Of a DNA stretch of 64,000 bases, positions 38,597-47,401 are shown in pieces. Both the position numbers and the translations under genes were made by a program. The stretch's first letter is position 1. Each line of letters starts with the position of its first letter. The notes beneath the pieces were generated by a model. That model did not search any database and had not been told where the DNA came from. It saw only the letters and a program-made list of their open reading frames with translations. This DNA comes from Streptococcus mitis (GTDB lineage: Bacteria; Bacillota; Bacilli; Lactobacillales; Streptococcaceae). The stretch lies in assembly GCF_901542415.1 (NCBI RefSeq), contig NZ_CABEHV010000004.1:1905501-1969500 (forward strand), given 5' to 3'.

Positions 38597-39869
38597 ATGG
38601 TTTGATAACTTCAGCTCCACCCATGTATGGACGAAGTGCTTCTGGGATGGTCACAGAACCATCTTCATTTTGGTAGTTTTCAAGAATAGCAGCCACTGTA
38701 CGTCCGACTGCAAGTCCAGAACCGTTCAAGGTATGGAGCAATTTCACCTTGCCATCTGCTTCATCACGGTAACGGATTTGGGCACGACGAGCTTGGAAAT
38801 CTTCTGTGTTTGAACAGCTTGAGATTTCACGGTAGGTGTTTTGTGCTGGAATCCAAACTTCTAAGTCGTAAGTTTTGGCAGCTGAGAAGCCCATATCTCC
38901 AGTAGAGAGAGCAACGACACGGTATGGAAGGTTAAGTTTTTGAAGGATGTTTTCAGCATTGGCTGTCATTTTTTCTAATTCTTCGTAAGATTCTTCTGGT
39001 TTGGCAAATTTAACCATTTCAACCTTGTGGAATTGGTGCAAACGAATCAAGCCACGAGTATCACGACCAGCAGAACCAGCCTCAGAACGGAATGAAGGAC
39101 TCATAGCAGTGAAGTAGATTGGCAGGTCTTTACCATCAAGGATTTCATCACGGTAGTAGTTTGTCAGAGGAACCTCAGCTGTAGGAATAAGGACGTAATT
39201 GCTGTCGCTGAGTTCGAAAGTATCTTCCTTGAATTTTGGATATTGACCAGTACCAAACATAGAGTCATGATTAACCATGTAAGGCGTGATGACTTCCGTA
39301 TAGCCTTCTTTTCCATGTTCATCCAACATAAAGTTATAGATAGCACGCTCCAAACGAGCACCGAGACCTTTATAGAAGAGGAAACGAGCGCCTGTTACCT
39401 TACCACCACGTTCCCAATCAAGGATACCAAGGTCTTCACCAAGATCCCAGTGAGCTTTAGGTTCGAAGTCAAACTCACGTGGAGTACCCCAACGGCGAAC
39501 TTCCACATTGTCGTCTTCGTCAGCCCCAACAGGAACGCTGTCAGCTGGGATGTTTGGAAGAGTAGTGGTGAATTCTGTCAATTTAGCATCGATTTCTGCC
39601 AATTCAGCATCCAAGGCTTTAACCTCAGCAGATAGAGTTTGCATGGCAGCAATCTTGTCATCTGCATTTTCCTTGTTGCGCTTAGCTTGGGCAATCTCAG
39701 CAGAAACTGTGTTACGTTCTGCTTTTAAAGTTTCAACCTTGACCAAGATGTCACGACGTTTAGCATCGATTTCTTTCATCTCATTCAAGATAGCAGCATC
39801 TACACCACGTGTAGCTAATTTTTCTGCGACAGCATCAAAGTCTGTACGAATACGTTTGATATCTAACAT
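38595..39869 (-). CDS. serS: Seryl-tRNA synthetase
   Basis: A 424-residue class II synthetase. The true start is [20 protein letters not shown] at 39869 with AGGAG upstream; a longer in-frame reading would run back into the T-box leader. The N-terminal coiled-coil arm (about 25-105) is followed by the catalytic core. Motif 2 lies at [21 protein letters not shown] (about 265-285) and motif 3 near [18 protein letters not shown] (about 382-399). Expression is governed by a T-box leader on the same strand. No lesion is seen. Confidence 0.97.
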   Translation of the reverse strand: MLDIKRIRTDFDAVAEKLATRGVDAAILNEMKEIDAKRRDILVKVETLKAERNTVSAEIAQAKRNKENADDKIAAMQTLSAEVKALDAELAEIDAKLTEFTTTLPNIPADSVPVGADEDDNVEVRRWGTPREFDFEPKAHWDLGEDLGILDWERGGKVTGARFLFYKGLGARLERAIYNFMLDEHGKEGYTEVITPYMVNHDSMFGTGQYPKFKEDTFELSDSNYVLIPTAEVPLTNYYRDEILDGKDLPIYFTAMSPSFRSEAGSAGRDTRGLIRLHQFHKVEMVKFAKPEESYEELEKMTANAENILQKLNLPYRVVALSTGDMGFSAAKTYDLEVWIPAQNTYREISSCSNTEDFQARRAQIRYRDEADGKVKLLHTLNGSGLAVGRTVAAILENYQNEDGSVTIPEALRPYMGGAEVIKP

Positions 39870-39884
39870 AAGAACTCCTTTATG

Positions 39885-40062
39885 AAAAAAGCACACCTGA
39901 CAAAGCGTTGGAGTGGCAGGGCCACGGTTCCATCCAACTTCACAGGTGTGCACTTGATTGTGTATGCAATTGTTACTAACGGTAGAATTTCACCTATCCC
40001 TCCTATCTGCTCGCAGCACCCGCAGACTTTCTGAAAGAAGAAGATAACCTACTTATCCGTTG
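39885..40062 (-). promoter_or_regulatory. T-box riboswitch controlling serS
   Basis: Read on the reverse strand. A stem I base AACGG/CCGTT encloses an AGUA/GAA loop-E-like pair, and the probable specifier TCT (Ser) lies in GAAATTCTACC. The T-box GGATGGAACCGTGG is near 39918-39935. A competing terminator pairs GCACACCTG with CAGGTGTGC (39891-39899 and 39943-39951) before TTTTTT. Uncharged tRNA-Ser should favour the antiterminator. The T-box UGGA predicts a UCCA tRNA end. Boundaries are approximate. Confidence 0.9.
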
Positions 40063-40067
40063 CTATG

Positions 40068-40096
40068 ATTATACTAAAGTTTCTACTTTTTTGCAA
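40068..40096 (-). promoter_or_regulatory. Promoter of the T-box-serS transcript
   Basis: On the reverse strand TTGCAA (40091-40096), a 17-bp spacer and TATAAT (40068-40073). The -35 lies inside the end of manO. Confidence 0.75.
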
Positions 40097-40454
40097 ATAG
40101 ATTTTTAAATTTTTGACCAATGGTTTGAATCAGGGTCGGAAGCTTGACGACCTTGTCATTGCCCAGTTTTTCACGAGCAATTTTGAGAATGGCACCTGAG
40201 TCTTTTGAAGCAAAGAGGAATTTTCCTCTGTCTGTAAAGACTTCGAAGTGGCGACTGATTTTGCGACCAGTAACATTAGCTCCAATTTGGTTGATATGGC
40301 TCCAAGGAATCTGGATAAATTGTTCAACATTGACATCGGGATAAAATTCCAAAGCCTGATCTCCGACAAGGAATTTCCCAACTTTTCCAGCTATAGAGAG
40401 GTAGGAGGTGCCTGTCGTATTGAGGAGCACTGTTTTGTTAAGTGATTGAGCCAT
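40083..40454 (-). CDS. manO: ManO, DUF956 regulator-like protein
   Basis: A 123-residue DUF956 protein (MAQSLNKTVLLNTTGTSYLS and IPWSHINQIGANVTGRKISR). ManO genes usually follow the mannose phosphotransferase genes manLMN and are proposed to modulate them. Here it lies between lysC and serS, as in pneumococcus, with the PTS genes elsewhere. It is 2 bp downstream of lysC, so is probably co-transcribed with it. The fold resembles PH-like GRAM domains, by inference. Function is not established. Confidence 0.88.
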   Translation of the reverse strand: MAQSLNKTVLLNTTGTSYLSIAGKVGKFLVGDQALEFYPDVNVEQFIQIPWSHINQIGANVTGRKISRHFEVFTDRGKFLFASKDSGAILKIAREKLGNDKVVKLPTLIQTIGQKFKNLFAKK

Positions 40455-40456
40455 GC

Positions 40457-41821
40457 TTAGTCTTCCTTACTTTCACCGAAAAAGGCATTGTAGAGGGCTT
40501 TAATAGCTGCTTTCTCTTGGTCCTTATGGACAACAAACATGATAGATACTTCACTAGAACCTTGAGACATCATCTGGATGTTGATCTTATTTTCAGATAG
40601 AGCACGTGTCGCAGTAGCAGTAACTCCGATATGACTCTTCATTTTTTCTCCAACAATCATAATGATTGAAAGGTCGTGCTCGATTTCTGCATGGTCTACT
40701 TCAGCCTTTTGAACCAACTGACGAAGGATTTCTTCTTCCTTGATAGGAGTTAGTTCGCGAGAACGGAGGATGATTGAAAGATCGTCGATACCTGTTGGCA
40801 TATGTTCCCAACCGATGTTAAGATCTTCAAGGATTTGCAGAACCTTGCGACCAAATCCAACTTCACGATTCATGAGGTATTTCGACATGTTGATGCTGAC
40901 AAAGCCTGAGTCACCAGCAATTCCCACAACTGGAAATTCATCACTACTGTGTTTTAGAACGATACGAGTACCTGGATGGTCAGGGTTGTTGGTATTCTTG
41001 ATAACCAGAGGAATTTTTCCTCGATAGGCAGGGAGAAGAGCTTCGTCATGAAGAACTGAGAATCCTGCATAAGCCAACTCACGCATTTCACGGTAGGTTA
41101 ACTCAGGAATCGAGTGTGGTTGGTGGATGATTCCTGGGTGAGCCGCAAAGATACCATCAACGTCTGTAAAGTTTTCATAGAGGTCTGCCTTAACACCGGC
41201 AGCAATGATAGAACCTGTAATGTCTGATCCTCCACGTGAGAAGGTACAGATTTGATTTTCCTTGGTAACTCCAAAGAAACCAGGAATGACAAGAACTTCA
41301 TTTGTATTTGTCAATTCTTCAATTTTGTCATAACTTGATGGAATAATGCGAGCGTGACCAGGTTCACTTGTGACCACAATACCAGCTTCTCTCGGGTGAA
41401 CATAGCGTGCATCGAGGCCATTTTGATTAAAGTAGGCTGCGATCAATTTAGCATTGTTATTTTCACCCGCTGCTAGGAAAGTATCGTAGAGAAATTCGTT
41501 TTCTTCGATAGGAAGACTTGCCAAGGCACGAATGCTTTTTGAAATTTTTTCTAGAACAGCTGGTTTAAGACCTAGTTCACTAACCATAGCAGCATAGCGG
41601 TCGATAATCCAGTTTTGACTCTTGCTAATATCGTTACCAGCAACATAGTCGCGATAGTATTTAATCAAGGCATCCGTAACCTTAGTATCTTCAGCATTGC
41701 GTTTACCAGGCGCAGAAACGACGACAAAACGACGCTCTGAATCGCTTTTGACGATGTTTAAAACTTTTTCTAATTGACTAGCAGAGGCAAGAGAGCTACC
41801 TCCAAATTTAACAACCTTCAT
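40457..41821 (-). CDS. lysC: Aspartate kinase
   Basis: A 454-residue enzyme phosphorylating aspartate, the first step to lysine, threonine and methionine. The amino-acid-kinase domain starts MKVVKFGGSSLASASQLEKV and includes FSRGGSDITGSIIAAGVKAD near 193-212. Two C-terminal ACT domains (about 310-380 and 385-454; VSINMSKYLMNREVGF and IGVTATATRALSENKINIQM) suggest feedback control. AGGAG precedes the ATG. manO follows immediately. It is divergent from the fatty-acid cluster. Confidence 0.94.
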   Translation of the reverse strand: MKVVKFGGSSLASASQLEKVLNIVKSDSERRFVVVSAPGKRNAEDTKVTDALIKYYRDYVAGNDISKSQNWIIDRYAAMVSELGLKPAVLEKISKSIRALASLPIEENEFLYDTFLAAGENNNAKLIAAYFNQNGLDARYVHPREAGIVVTSEPGHARIIPSSYDKIEELTNTNEVLVIPGFFGVTKENQICTFSRGGSDITGSIIAAGVKADLYENFTDVDGIFAAHPGIIHQPHSIPELTYREMRELAYAGFSVLHDEALLPAYRGKIPLVIKNTNNPDHPGTRIVLKHSSDEFPVVGIAGDSGFVSINMSKYLMNREVGFGRKVLQILEDLNIGWEHMPTGIDDLSIILRSRELTPIKEEEILRQLVQKAEVDHAEIEHDLSIIMIVGEKMKSHIGVTATATRALSENKINIQMMSQGSSEVSIMFVVHKDQEKAAIKALYNAFFGESKED

Positions 41822-41850
41822 AAGAACTCCTAAAGTAAGTATTTTATACG

Positions 41851-41879
41851 ATTATAGCAGAAAGAAAGCCTTTTTTCAA
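41851..41879 (-). promoter_or_regulatory. Promoter of lysC
   Basis: On the reverse strand TTGAAA (41874-41879), a 17-bp spacer and TATAAT (41851-41856), about 30 bp before the ATG. Confidence 0.75.
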
Positions 41880-41953
41880 TGAAGAAAATAAGATGCGTTC
41901 TAGTATAAAGCGAGCCTTTCTAATCGGCCGAGACACTTTCAGTTGATTTTTTC

Positions 41954-41982
41954 TTGTTTTCTGATTTAAAAAAAGATATACT
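41954..41982 (+). promoter_or_regulatory. Probable promoter of fabM
   Basis: TTGTTT at 41954-41959, a 17-bp spacer and TATACT at 41977-41982. The segment just after it (ACTTTGAAAATAAAATAA) has half of a FabT-like operator, but not a convincing full site. Confidence 0.55.
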
Positions 41983-42030
41983 TTGAAAATAAAATAATAT
42001 AAATTGCTTATAAAATAAAAAGGAGTCCCG

Positions 42031-42816
42031 ATGGAACATATTATATATCAGCTTGAAGAGGACTTGGCAATTCTTACCTTGAATCGTCCTGAGGTCGCGA
42101 ATGGTTTTCATATCCCTATGTGTGAGGAGATTTTAGAAGCTCTGACTTTGGCAGAAGAGGATCCGGCTGTGCATTTTGTCTTAATCAACGCGAATGGCAA
42201 AGTCTTCTCCGTTGGGGGAGATTTGGTTGAGATGAAGCGGGCAGTGGATGAGGATGATATTCCATCATTGACGAAAATCGCAGAATTGGTCAATACGATT
42301 TCTTATAAAATCAAGCAAATAGCCAAACCTGTTTTGATGGAGGTTGATGGGGCTGTTGCAGGTGCCGCAGCGAATATGGCTGTTGCTGCAGATTTCTGTT
42401 TAGCGACCGATAAGGCTAAATTTATCCAAGCCTTTGTTGGAGTTGGTTTGGCTCCAGATGCAGGTGGGATTCATCTCTTGAGTCGTAGTATTGGTGTGAC
42501 TCGTGCTGTTCAATTAGCTATGACAGGAGAAGCTTTAACGGCAGACAAAGCTTTAGAATGGGGCTTGGTTTATCGAGTCTGTGAAGCTGACAAACTCGAA
42601 AAGACCAGAGAACAGCTTCTTAAAAAATTAAGACGTGGTTCAAGTAATTCCTATGTTGCCATCAAGAAGTTGGTTTGTGAGAGTCAATTTAAAGATTGGC
42701 AAGATTATGCTACTTTAGAATTGAAGCTACAGGAATCTTTGGCCCAAACAGAGGATTTCAAAGAGGGAGTTCGGGCTCATTCGGAGAGAAGAAGGCCTAA
42801 ATTTACAGGAAAATAA
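42031..42816 (+). CDS. fabM: FabM trans-2, cis-3-decenoyl-ACP isomerase
   Basis: A 261-residue crotonase-fold enzyme that makes the cis double bond for unsaturated fatty acids in streptococci, which lack FabA. The oxyanion-hole motifs are [16 protein letters not shown] (about 50-65) and [20 protein letters not shown] (about 107-126). AAGGAG precedes the ATG. It is first in the fab cluster, directly before fabT. Misannotation as an enoyl-CoA hydratase is common; the neighbourhood supports FabM. Confidence 0.93.
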   Translation: MEHIIYQLEEDLAILTLNRPEVANGFHIPMCEEILEALTLAEEDPAVHFVLINANGKVFSVGGDLVEMKRAVDEDDIPSLTKIAELVNTISYKIKQIAKPVLMEVDGAVAGAAANMAVAADFCLATDKAKFIQAFVGVGLAPDAGGIHLLSRSIGVTRAVQLAMTGEALTADKALEWGLVYRVCEADKLEKTREQLLKKLRRGSSNSYVAIKKLVCESQFKDWQDYATLELKLQESLAQTEDFKEGVRAHSERRRPKFTGK

Positions 42817-42824
42817 AAAAATAC

Positions 42825-42853
42825 TTGCACTGTTCTTTGAACTTTGATATAAT
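42825..42853 (+). promoter_or_regulatory. Promoter of fabT
   Basis: TTGCAC at 42825-42830, a 17-bp spacer and TATAAT at 42848-42853. It gives a short leader of about 48 nt containing a FabT-like site. Confidence 0.75.
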
Positions 42854-42867
42854 TTTTCTGTCAAATG

Positions 42868-42881
42868 TTTTGATTGTGAAA
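42868..42881. promoter_or_regulatory. FabT-type operator upstream of fabT
   Basis: TTTTGATTGTGAAA is a close match to the FabT operator core TTTGATTATCAAA. It lies just after the promoter, consistent with autoregulation. One half is less perfect than the copy before fabK. Confidence 0.6.
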
Positions 42882-42907
42882 GTTTTTTGAAAAGGAGGGA
42901 AAAGAGA

Positions 42908-43342
42908 TTGGACTACCAACGAATTAATGAATATTTAACATCTATATTTAACAATGTCCTCGTTATTGAGGAAGTTAGCTTGAGGGGTAGTCGTTTCAAG
43001 GATATCTCCATCAAATAAGTCCATACAATCGATGTAATTGGAAAATTCCCAGATGTGACGCCAAGTCAAGTGTCGAAAGAGTTGATGGTGACTCTTGGGA
43101 CGGTTACGACGAGTCTGAATAATCTTGAACGAAAGGGTTACATTGAACGCATTCGCTCAGAGCAGGACCGTCGTGTGGTGCATCTGCATTTGACAAAGAA
43201 GGGGCGCTTGGTTCATAGACTACATAAACGCTTCCACAAGGCCATGGTTGAAAAAATCATTGATGGTATGAGTAAGGAAGAAATTGATGTTATGAGCAAA
43301 GGGTTGACCAATCTTTATCAATTTTTGGAGGATTTGAAATAA
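42908..43342 (+). pseudogene. fabT: FabT (MarR-family regulator) with an in-frame TAA at codon 37
   Basis: The reading from TTG 42908 (AGGAGG 9 bp upstream) gives MDYQRINEYLTSIFNNVLVI and ends at TAA 43016-43018. The same frame then continues without interruption as VHTIDVIGKFPDVTPSQVSK through the winged helix (LGTVTTSLNNLERKGYIERI) to the normal end 43342. The full length of 144 residues matches FabT. The expected codon is GAA (Glu, as in IKEVHTIDVIG), so one G-to-T change explains the stop. FabT with acyl-ACP represses the cluster. A restart at GTG 43055 would lack the dimerisation helices and has no good Shine-Dalgarno. Its stop overlaps the fabH start. Confidence 0.88.
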
Positions 43343-44316
43343 TGGCTTTTGCAAAAATAAGCCAGGTTGCTCATTATGTACCAGAGCAAGTGGTTACAAA
43401 TCATGATTTGGCTCAGATAATGGATACCAATGATGAGTGGATTTCAAGTCGGACGGGAATACGACAAAGGCATATTTCAAGAACAGAATCTACCAGTGAT
43501 TTGGCTACAGAGGTTGCCAAGAAACTGATGGCAAAAGCTGGAATCACTGGGGAGGAGTTGGATTTTATCATCCTAGCTACCATTACTCCAGATTCGATGA
43601 TGCCCTCAACAGCTGCTCGTGTCCAAGCCAATATTGGTGCTAATAAGTCCTTTGCTTTTGACCTAACAGCAGCTTGCAGTGGATTTGTATTTGCTCTTTC
43701 AACTGCTGAAAAGTTTATCGCTTCTGGTCGCTTTCAAAAAGGATTGGTGATTGGTAGTGAGACCCTCTCTAAGGCAGTCGATTGGTCAGACCGATCAACA
43801 GCTGTTTTGTTTGGAGATGGTGCTGGTGGAGTTTTGCTAGAAGCTAGCGAGAAAGAGCATTTTCTGGCTGAGAGTCTCAATAGTGATGGGAGTCGTAGCG
43901 AGTGTCTGACCTATGGACATTCAGGGTTACATTCTCCATTTTCAGATCAAGAAAGTGCAGATTCATTTTTGAAGATGGATGGGCGTGCAGTCTTTGATTT
44001 TGCTATTCGAGATGTAGCCAAGTCTATCAAACAGACTATTGATGAGTCTCCTATAGAGGCGACAGACTTGGATTGTCTGCTACTTCATCAGGCTAATGAC
44101 CGTATTTTGGATAAAATGGCTAGAAAAATCGGTGTCGACCGAGACAAACTTCCAGCCAATATGATGGAATATGGCAATACCAGTGCAGCCAGTATCCCGA
44201 TTTTACTTTCAGAGTGTGTAGAACAAGGTCTCATCCGCTTAGATGGTAGCCAGACTGTTCTACTATCAGGCTTCGGTGGAGGCTTGACATGGGGCACGCT
44301 CATTCTTACAATTTAG
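43342..44316 (+). CDS. fabH: FabH beta-ketoacyl-ACP synthase III
   Basis: A 324-residue thiolase-fold enzyme. It condenses acetyl-CoA with malonyl-ACP to start each fatty acid. The active Cys is in [14 protein letters not shown] (about Cys112), the His in [10 protein letters not shown] near 249-258, and the Asn in [10 protein letters not shown] near 277-286. Its ATG overlaps the fabT stop by one base (TAATG), so translation is normally coupled to fabT, and the fabT stop mutation may lower it. GAGG upstream may allow independent initiation. Confidence 0.97.
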   Translation: MAFAKISQVAHYVPEQVVTNHDLAQIMDTNDEWISSRTGIRQRHISRTESTSDLATEVAKKLMAKAGITGEELDFIILATITPDSMMPSTAARVQANIGANKSFAFDLTAACSGFVFALSTAEKFIASGRFQKGLVIGSETLSKAVDWSDRSTAVLFGDGAGGVLLEASEKEHFLAESLNSDGSRSECLTYGHSGLHSPFSDQESADSFLKMDGRAVFDFAIRDVAKSIKQTIDESPIEATDLDCLLLHQANDRILDKMARKIGVDRDKLPANMMEYGNTSAASIPILLSECVEQGLIRLDGSQTVLLSGFGGGLTWGTLILTI

Positions 44317-44375
44317 GTAATCATGTGGTGAACACATTGTTATAAAAAAACTATTTATTTTAAAGGAGTCCTATC

Positions 44376-44600
44376 ATGGCAGTATTTGAAAAAGTACAAG
44401 AAATTATCGTTGAAGAACTTGGGAAAGACGCATCAGAAGTAACACTTGAATCAACTTTTGATGATTTGGACGCAGATTCATTGGACTTGTTCCAAGTAAT
44501 CTCAGAAATCGAAGATGCTTTTGATATCCAAATCGAAGCAAAAGATGACTTGAAAACAGTTGGTGACTTGGTTGCCTACGTTGAAGAGCAAACAAAATAA
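44376..44600 (+). CDS. acpP: Acyl carrier protein
   Basis: A 74-residue acidic helical carrier of growing acyl chains. The phosphopantetheine site is the Ser in [12 protein letters not shown] (about residue 37). AAGGAG precedes the ATG. It lies 59 bp after fabH and 117 bp before fabK, where a FabT-type operator intervenes. It has a highly expressed codon pattern. FabF and fabG for the same cycle are downstream. Confidence 0.95.
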   Translation: MAVFEKVQEIIVEELGKDASEVTLESTFDDLDADSLDLFQVISEIEDAFDIQIEAKDDLKTVGDLVAYVEEQTK

Positions 44601-44618
44601 GCAGAATATAAGATAGAA

Positions 44619-44638
44619 GGAGTAGGGAAACCCGCTCC
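44619..44638 (+). terminator. Hairpin after acpP, possible attenuator
   Basis: GGAG and GGG pair with CCC and CTCC in a nested small hairpin (GGAGTAGGGAAACCCGCTCC). No good T-tract follows, so it may be a pause, a processing stem or only a partial terminator. Confidence 0.4.
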
Positions 44639-44654
44639 CTCTTGTTTAGGCAAT

Positions 44655-44672
44655 AGTTTGATTGTCAAATTA
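44655..44672. promoter_or_regulatory. FabT operator between acpP and fabK
   Basis: AGTTTGATTGTCAAATTA is a palindrome around TTTGA..TCAAA, matching the FabT consensus. It lies 46 bp before the fabK ATG. In pneumococcus FabT binds at this position and at fabT. Confidence 0.85.
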
Positions 44673-44717
44673 TGACGGTATCGAACTATTACGTAAGCAA
44701 GAAACGATGGAGGCACT

Positions 44718-45692
44718 ATGAAAACGCGTATTACAGAATTATTGAACATTGATTATCCTATTTTCCAAGGAGGAATGGCCTGGGTCGCTGATGGTGATTT
44801 GGCAGGGGCTGTTTCCAAGGCTGGAGGACTAGGGATTATCGGTGGGGGGAATGCCCCGAAAGAAGTCGTCAAGGCAAATATTGACAAGATCAAATCGTTA
44901 ACGGATAAACCTTTTGGTGTCAACATCATGCTCTTGTCTCCCTTTGTGGAAGATATTGTAGATCTCGTTATCGAGGAAGATGTTAAGGTAGTAACAACAG
45001 GCGCAGGAAATCCTGGTAAATACATGGAACGCTTCCATGAAGCTGGTATTACGGTTATTCCTGTTGTGCCAAGTGTTGCCCTAGCTAAACGCATGGAAAA
45101 AATCGGTGCGGATGCCGTTATTGCAGAAGGAATGGAGGCTGGGGGGCATATCGGTAAATTAACTACCATGACCTTGGTGCGTCAGGTTGCTGCTGCTGTA
45201 TCTATTCCTGTTATTGCTGCAGGAGGGATTGCGGATGGTGAAGGTGCTGCTGCTGGATTTATGCTAGGTGCAGAGGCTGTTCAGGTTGGAACTCGCTTTG
45301 TCGTTGCCAAAGAGTCTAATGCCCATCCAAATTATAAGGCGAAAATTTTAAAAGCTAGAGATATTGATACTACAATTTCAGCTCAATACTTTGGACATGC
45401 TGTTCGTGCGATTAAAAATCAGTTGACTCGTGATTTTGAAAAAGCTGAGAAAGATGCCTTTAAACAAGAAAATCCCGATTTGGAAATTTTTGAACAAATG
45501 GGAGCAGGTGCTCTAGCTAAAGCGGTTGTTCACGGAGATGTGGATGGAGGCTCTGTCATGGCAGGTCAGATTGCAGGTCTTGTTTCCAAAGAAGAAACCG
45601 TTGAAGAAATACTAAAAGATTTGTATTACGGAGCAGCTAAGAAAATTCAAGAAGAAGCCTCTCGTTGGGCAGGAGTTGTAAGAAATGACTAA
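44718..45692 (+). CDS. fabK: FabK enoyl-ACP reductase (FMN)
   Basis: A 324-residue flavoprotein of the nitronate-monooxygenase fold. It is the sole enoyl reductase of pneumococci in place of FabI. MKTRITELLNIDYPIFQGGM starts it, GGLGIIGGGNAPKEVVKANI lies near 36-55 and the FMN-site IPVIAAGGIADGEGAAAGFM near 162-181. It reduces trans-2-enoyl-ACP with NAD(P)H and is triclosan-resistant in the family. It overlaps fabD by 8 bp. A FabT-type operator precedes it. Confidence 0.96.
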   Translation: MKTRITELLNIDYPIFQGGMAWVADGDLAGAVSKAGGLGIIGGGNAPKEVVKANIDKIKSLTDKPFGVNIMLLSPFVEDIVDLVIEEDVKVVTTGAGNPGKYMERFHEAGITVIPVVPSVALAKRMEKIGADAVIAEGMEAGGHIGKLTTMTLVRQVAAAVSIPVIAAGGIADGEGAAAGFMLGAEAVQVGTRFVVAKESNAHPNYKAKILKARDIDTTISAQYFGHAVRAIKNQLTRDFEKAEKDAFKQENPDLEIFEQMGAGALAKAVVHGDVDGGSVMAGQIAGLVSKEETVEEILKDLYYGAAKKIQEEASRWAGVVRND

Positions 45693-46608
45693 AACAGCCT
45701 TTTTATTTGCTGGTCAAGGTGCCCAGTATCTAGGTATGGGACGGGATCTCTATGATCACTACCCTATTGTCAAAGAGACGATTGATCAAGCGAGTCAGGT
45801 ACTTGGTTATGATTTACGTCATCTCATTGATACGGAGGAAGAAAAACTCAATCAGACCCGCTATACGCAACCAGCTATTTTAGCAACTTCAGTTGCTATT
45901 TACCGTTTATTACAAGAAAAGGGCTATCAGCCTGATATGGTTGCTGGTTTGTCTCTTGGAGAATACTCTGCCTTGGTGGCCAGCGGTGCTTTGGATTTTG
46001 AAGATGCGGTAGCCCTGGTTGCTAAGCGTGGAGTCTATATGGAAGAAGCGGCTCCTGCTGGCTCTGGCAAGATGGTGGCAGTTCTTAATACACCAGTAGA
46101 GGTCATTGAGGAAGCCTGTCAAAAAGCTTCTGAACTTGGAGTGGTTACCCCAGCCAACTATAATACACCTGCACAAATCGTGATTGGTGGAGAAGTGGTT
46201 GCAGTCGATCGAGCTGTTGAACTCTTGCAAGAAGCAGGTGCCAAACGCTTGATTCCTCTCAAGGTTTCAGGACCTTTTCATACTGCTCTTCTTGAACCTG
46301 CTAGTCAGAAACTGGCTGAAACACTAGCTCAGGTAAGTTTTTCAGATTTTACTTGTCCCCTAGTCGGCAATACAGAAGCTACAATTATGCAAAAAGAAGA
46401 CATTGCTCAACTCTTGACGCGTCAGGTCAAGGAACCAGTTCGTTTCTATGAAAGTATTGCAGTTATGAAAGAAGCAGGCGTAACCAACTTTATCGAGATT
46501 GGACCGGGGAAAGTCTTGTCAGGCTTTGTCAAAAAAATTGATAAGACAGCTAAACTAGCCAATGTTGAAGATCAGACTAGTTTGGAAACTTTGCTAGAAA
46601 ACAAGTAA
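45685..46608 (+). CDS. fabD: FabD malonyl-CoA:ACP transacylase
   Basis: A 307-residue enzyme loading malonyl units onto ACP. The nucleophile Ser is in VAGLSLGEYSALVASG (about Ser92), the partner His in VSGPFHTALLEP (about 200), and the N-terminal FLFAGQGAQYLGMGRDLY is conserved. It overlaps fabK by 8 bp, so the two are translationally coupled. No lesion is seen. Confidence 0.96.
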   Translation: MTKTAFLFAGQGAQYLGMGRDLYDHYPIVKETIDQASQVLGYDLRHLIDTEEEKLNQTRYTQPAILATSVAIYRLLQEKGYQPDMVAGLSLGEYSALVASGALDFEDAVALVAKRGVYMEEAAPAGSGKMVAVLNTPVEVIEEACQKASELGVVTPANYNTPAQIVIGGEVVAVDRAVELLQEAGAKRLIPLKVSGPFHTALLEPASQKLAETLAQVSFSDFTCPLVGNTEATIMQKEDIAQLLTRQVKEPVRFYESIAVMKEAGVTNFIEIGPGKVLSGFVKKIDKTAKLANVEDQTSLETLLENK

Positions 46609-46648
46609 TCCCTTCTCCCATAAATACAAAAGGAAACAGGAGAAAAGA

Positions 46649-47380
46649 ATGCAACTAAAAAATAAAAATATCTTTATTACAGGTTCGAGTCGTGGAATTG
46701 GTCTTGCCATCGCCCACAAGTTTGCACAAGCAGGAGCCAATATCGTCTTAAACAGTCGTGGATCTATCTCAGAAGAATTGCTCGCTGAATTTGCAGACTA
46801 TGGTGTCAAGGTGGTTCCTATTTCAGGAGATGTATCAGATTTTGCAGACGCTAAGTGTATGGTTGATCAAGCTATTGCAGAGCTGGGTTCAGTAGATGTT
46901 TTGATCAACAATGCAGGGATTACCCAAGATACCCTTATGCTCAAGATGACAGAAGCAGATTTTGAAAAAGTGCTCAAGGTTAACTTGACTGGTGCTTTTA
47001 ACATGACACAATCAGTCTTGAAACCGATGATAAAAGCTAGAGAAGGTGCTATCATTAATATGTCTAGCGTAGTTGGTTTGATGGGAAATATCGGTCAAGC
47101 TAACTATGCAGCTTCTAAGGCTGGTTTGATTGGTTTTACCAAGTCTGTGGCGCGTGAAGTGGCCAATCGCAATATCAGGGTTAATGCTATTGCACCTGGA
47201 ATGATTGAGTCCGATATGACAGCTGTTCTATCAGACAAGGTAAAAGATGCTATGCTGGCACAAATTCCTATGAAAGAATTTGGGCAGGCAGAGCAGGTTG
47301 CAGATTTAACAGTATTTTTAGCAGGCCAAGATTATCTAACTGGTCAAGTGGTTGCCATTGATGGTGGCTTAAGTATGTAG
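46649..47380 (+). CDS. fabG: FabG 3-oxoacyl-ACP reductase
   Basis: A 243-residue short-chain dehydrogenase reducing 3-oxoacyl-ACP with NADPH. The cofactor motif is ITGSSRGIGLAIA (about 10-22), NNAG is near 87, and the catalytic Ser and Tyr-x3-Lys are in NMSSVVGLMGNIGQANYAAS followed by KAG. AGGAGAAAAG precedes the ATG. It lies 40 bp after fabD and 21 bp before fabF. Confidence 0.97.
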   Translation: MQLKNKNIFITGSSRGIGLAIAHKFAQAGANIVLNSRGSISEELLAEFADYGVKVVPISGDVSDFADAKCMVDQAIAELGSVDVLINNAGITQDTLMLKMTEADFEKVLKVNLTGAFNMTQSVLKPMIKAREGAIINMSSVVGLMGNIGQANYAASKAGLIGFTKSVAREVANRNIRVNAIAPGMIESDMTAVLSDKVKDAMLAQIPMKEFGQAEQVADLTVFLAGQDYLTGQVVAIDGGLSM

Positions 47381-47401
47381 CAGAAGCTAGAGGTAAAAAA
47401 G

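Noticed and set aside
39870..39953. A longer seryl-tRNA synthetase with 28 extra N-terminal residues.
   Set aside because: The extension runs through the T-box terminator and lacks a ribosome-binding site, while [11 protein letters not shown] at 39869 has both AGGAG and the family start.
43055..43342. A standalone 95-residue regulator starting at GTG 43055.
   Set aside because: It is the tail of fabT in the same frame as the upstream part. It lacks a good Shine-Dalgarno and the N-terminal dimerisation helices, so a single broken gene is the simpler reading.
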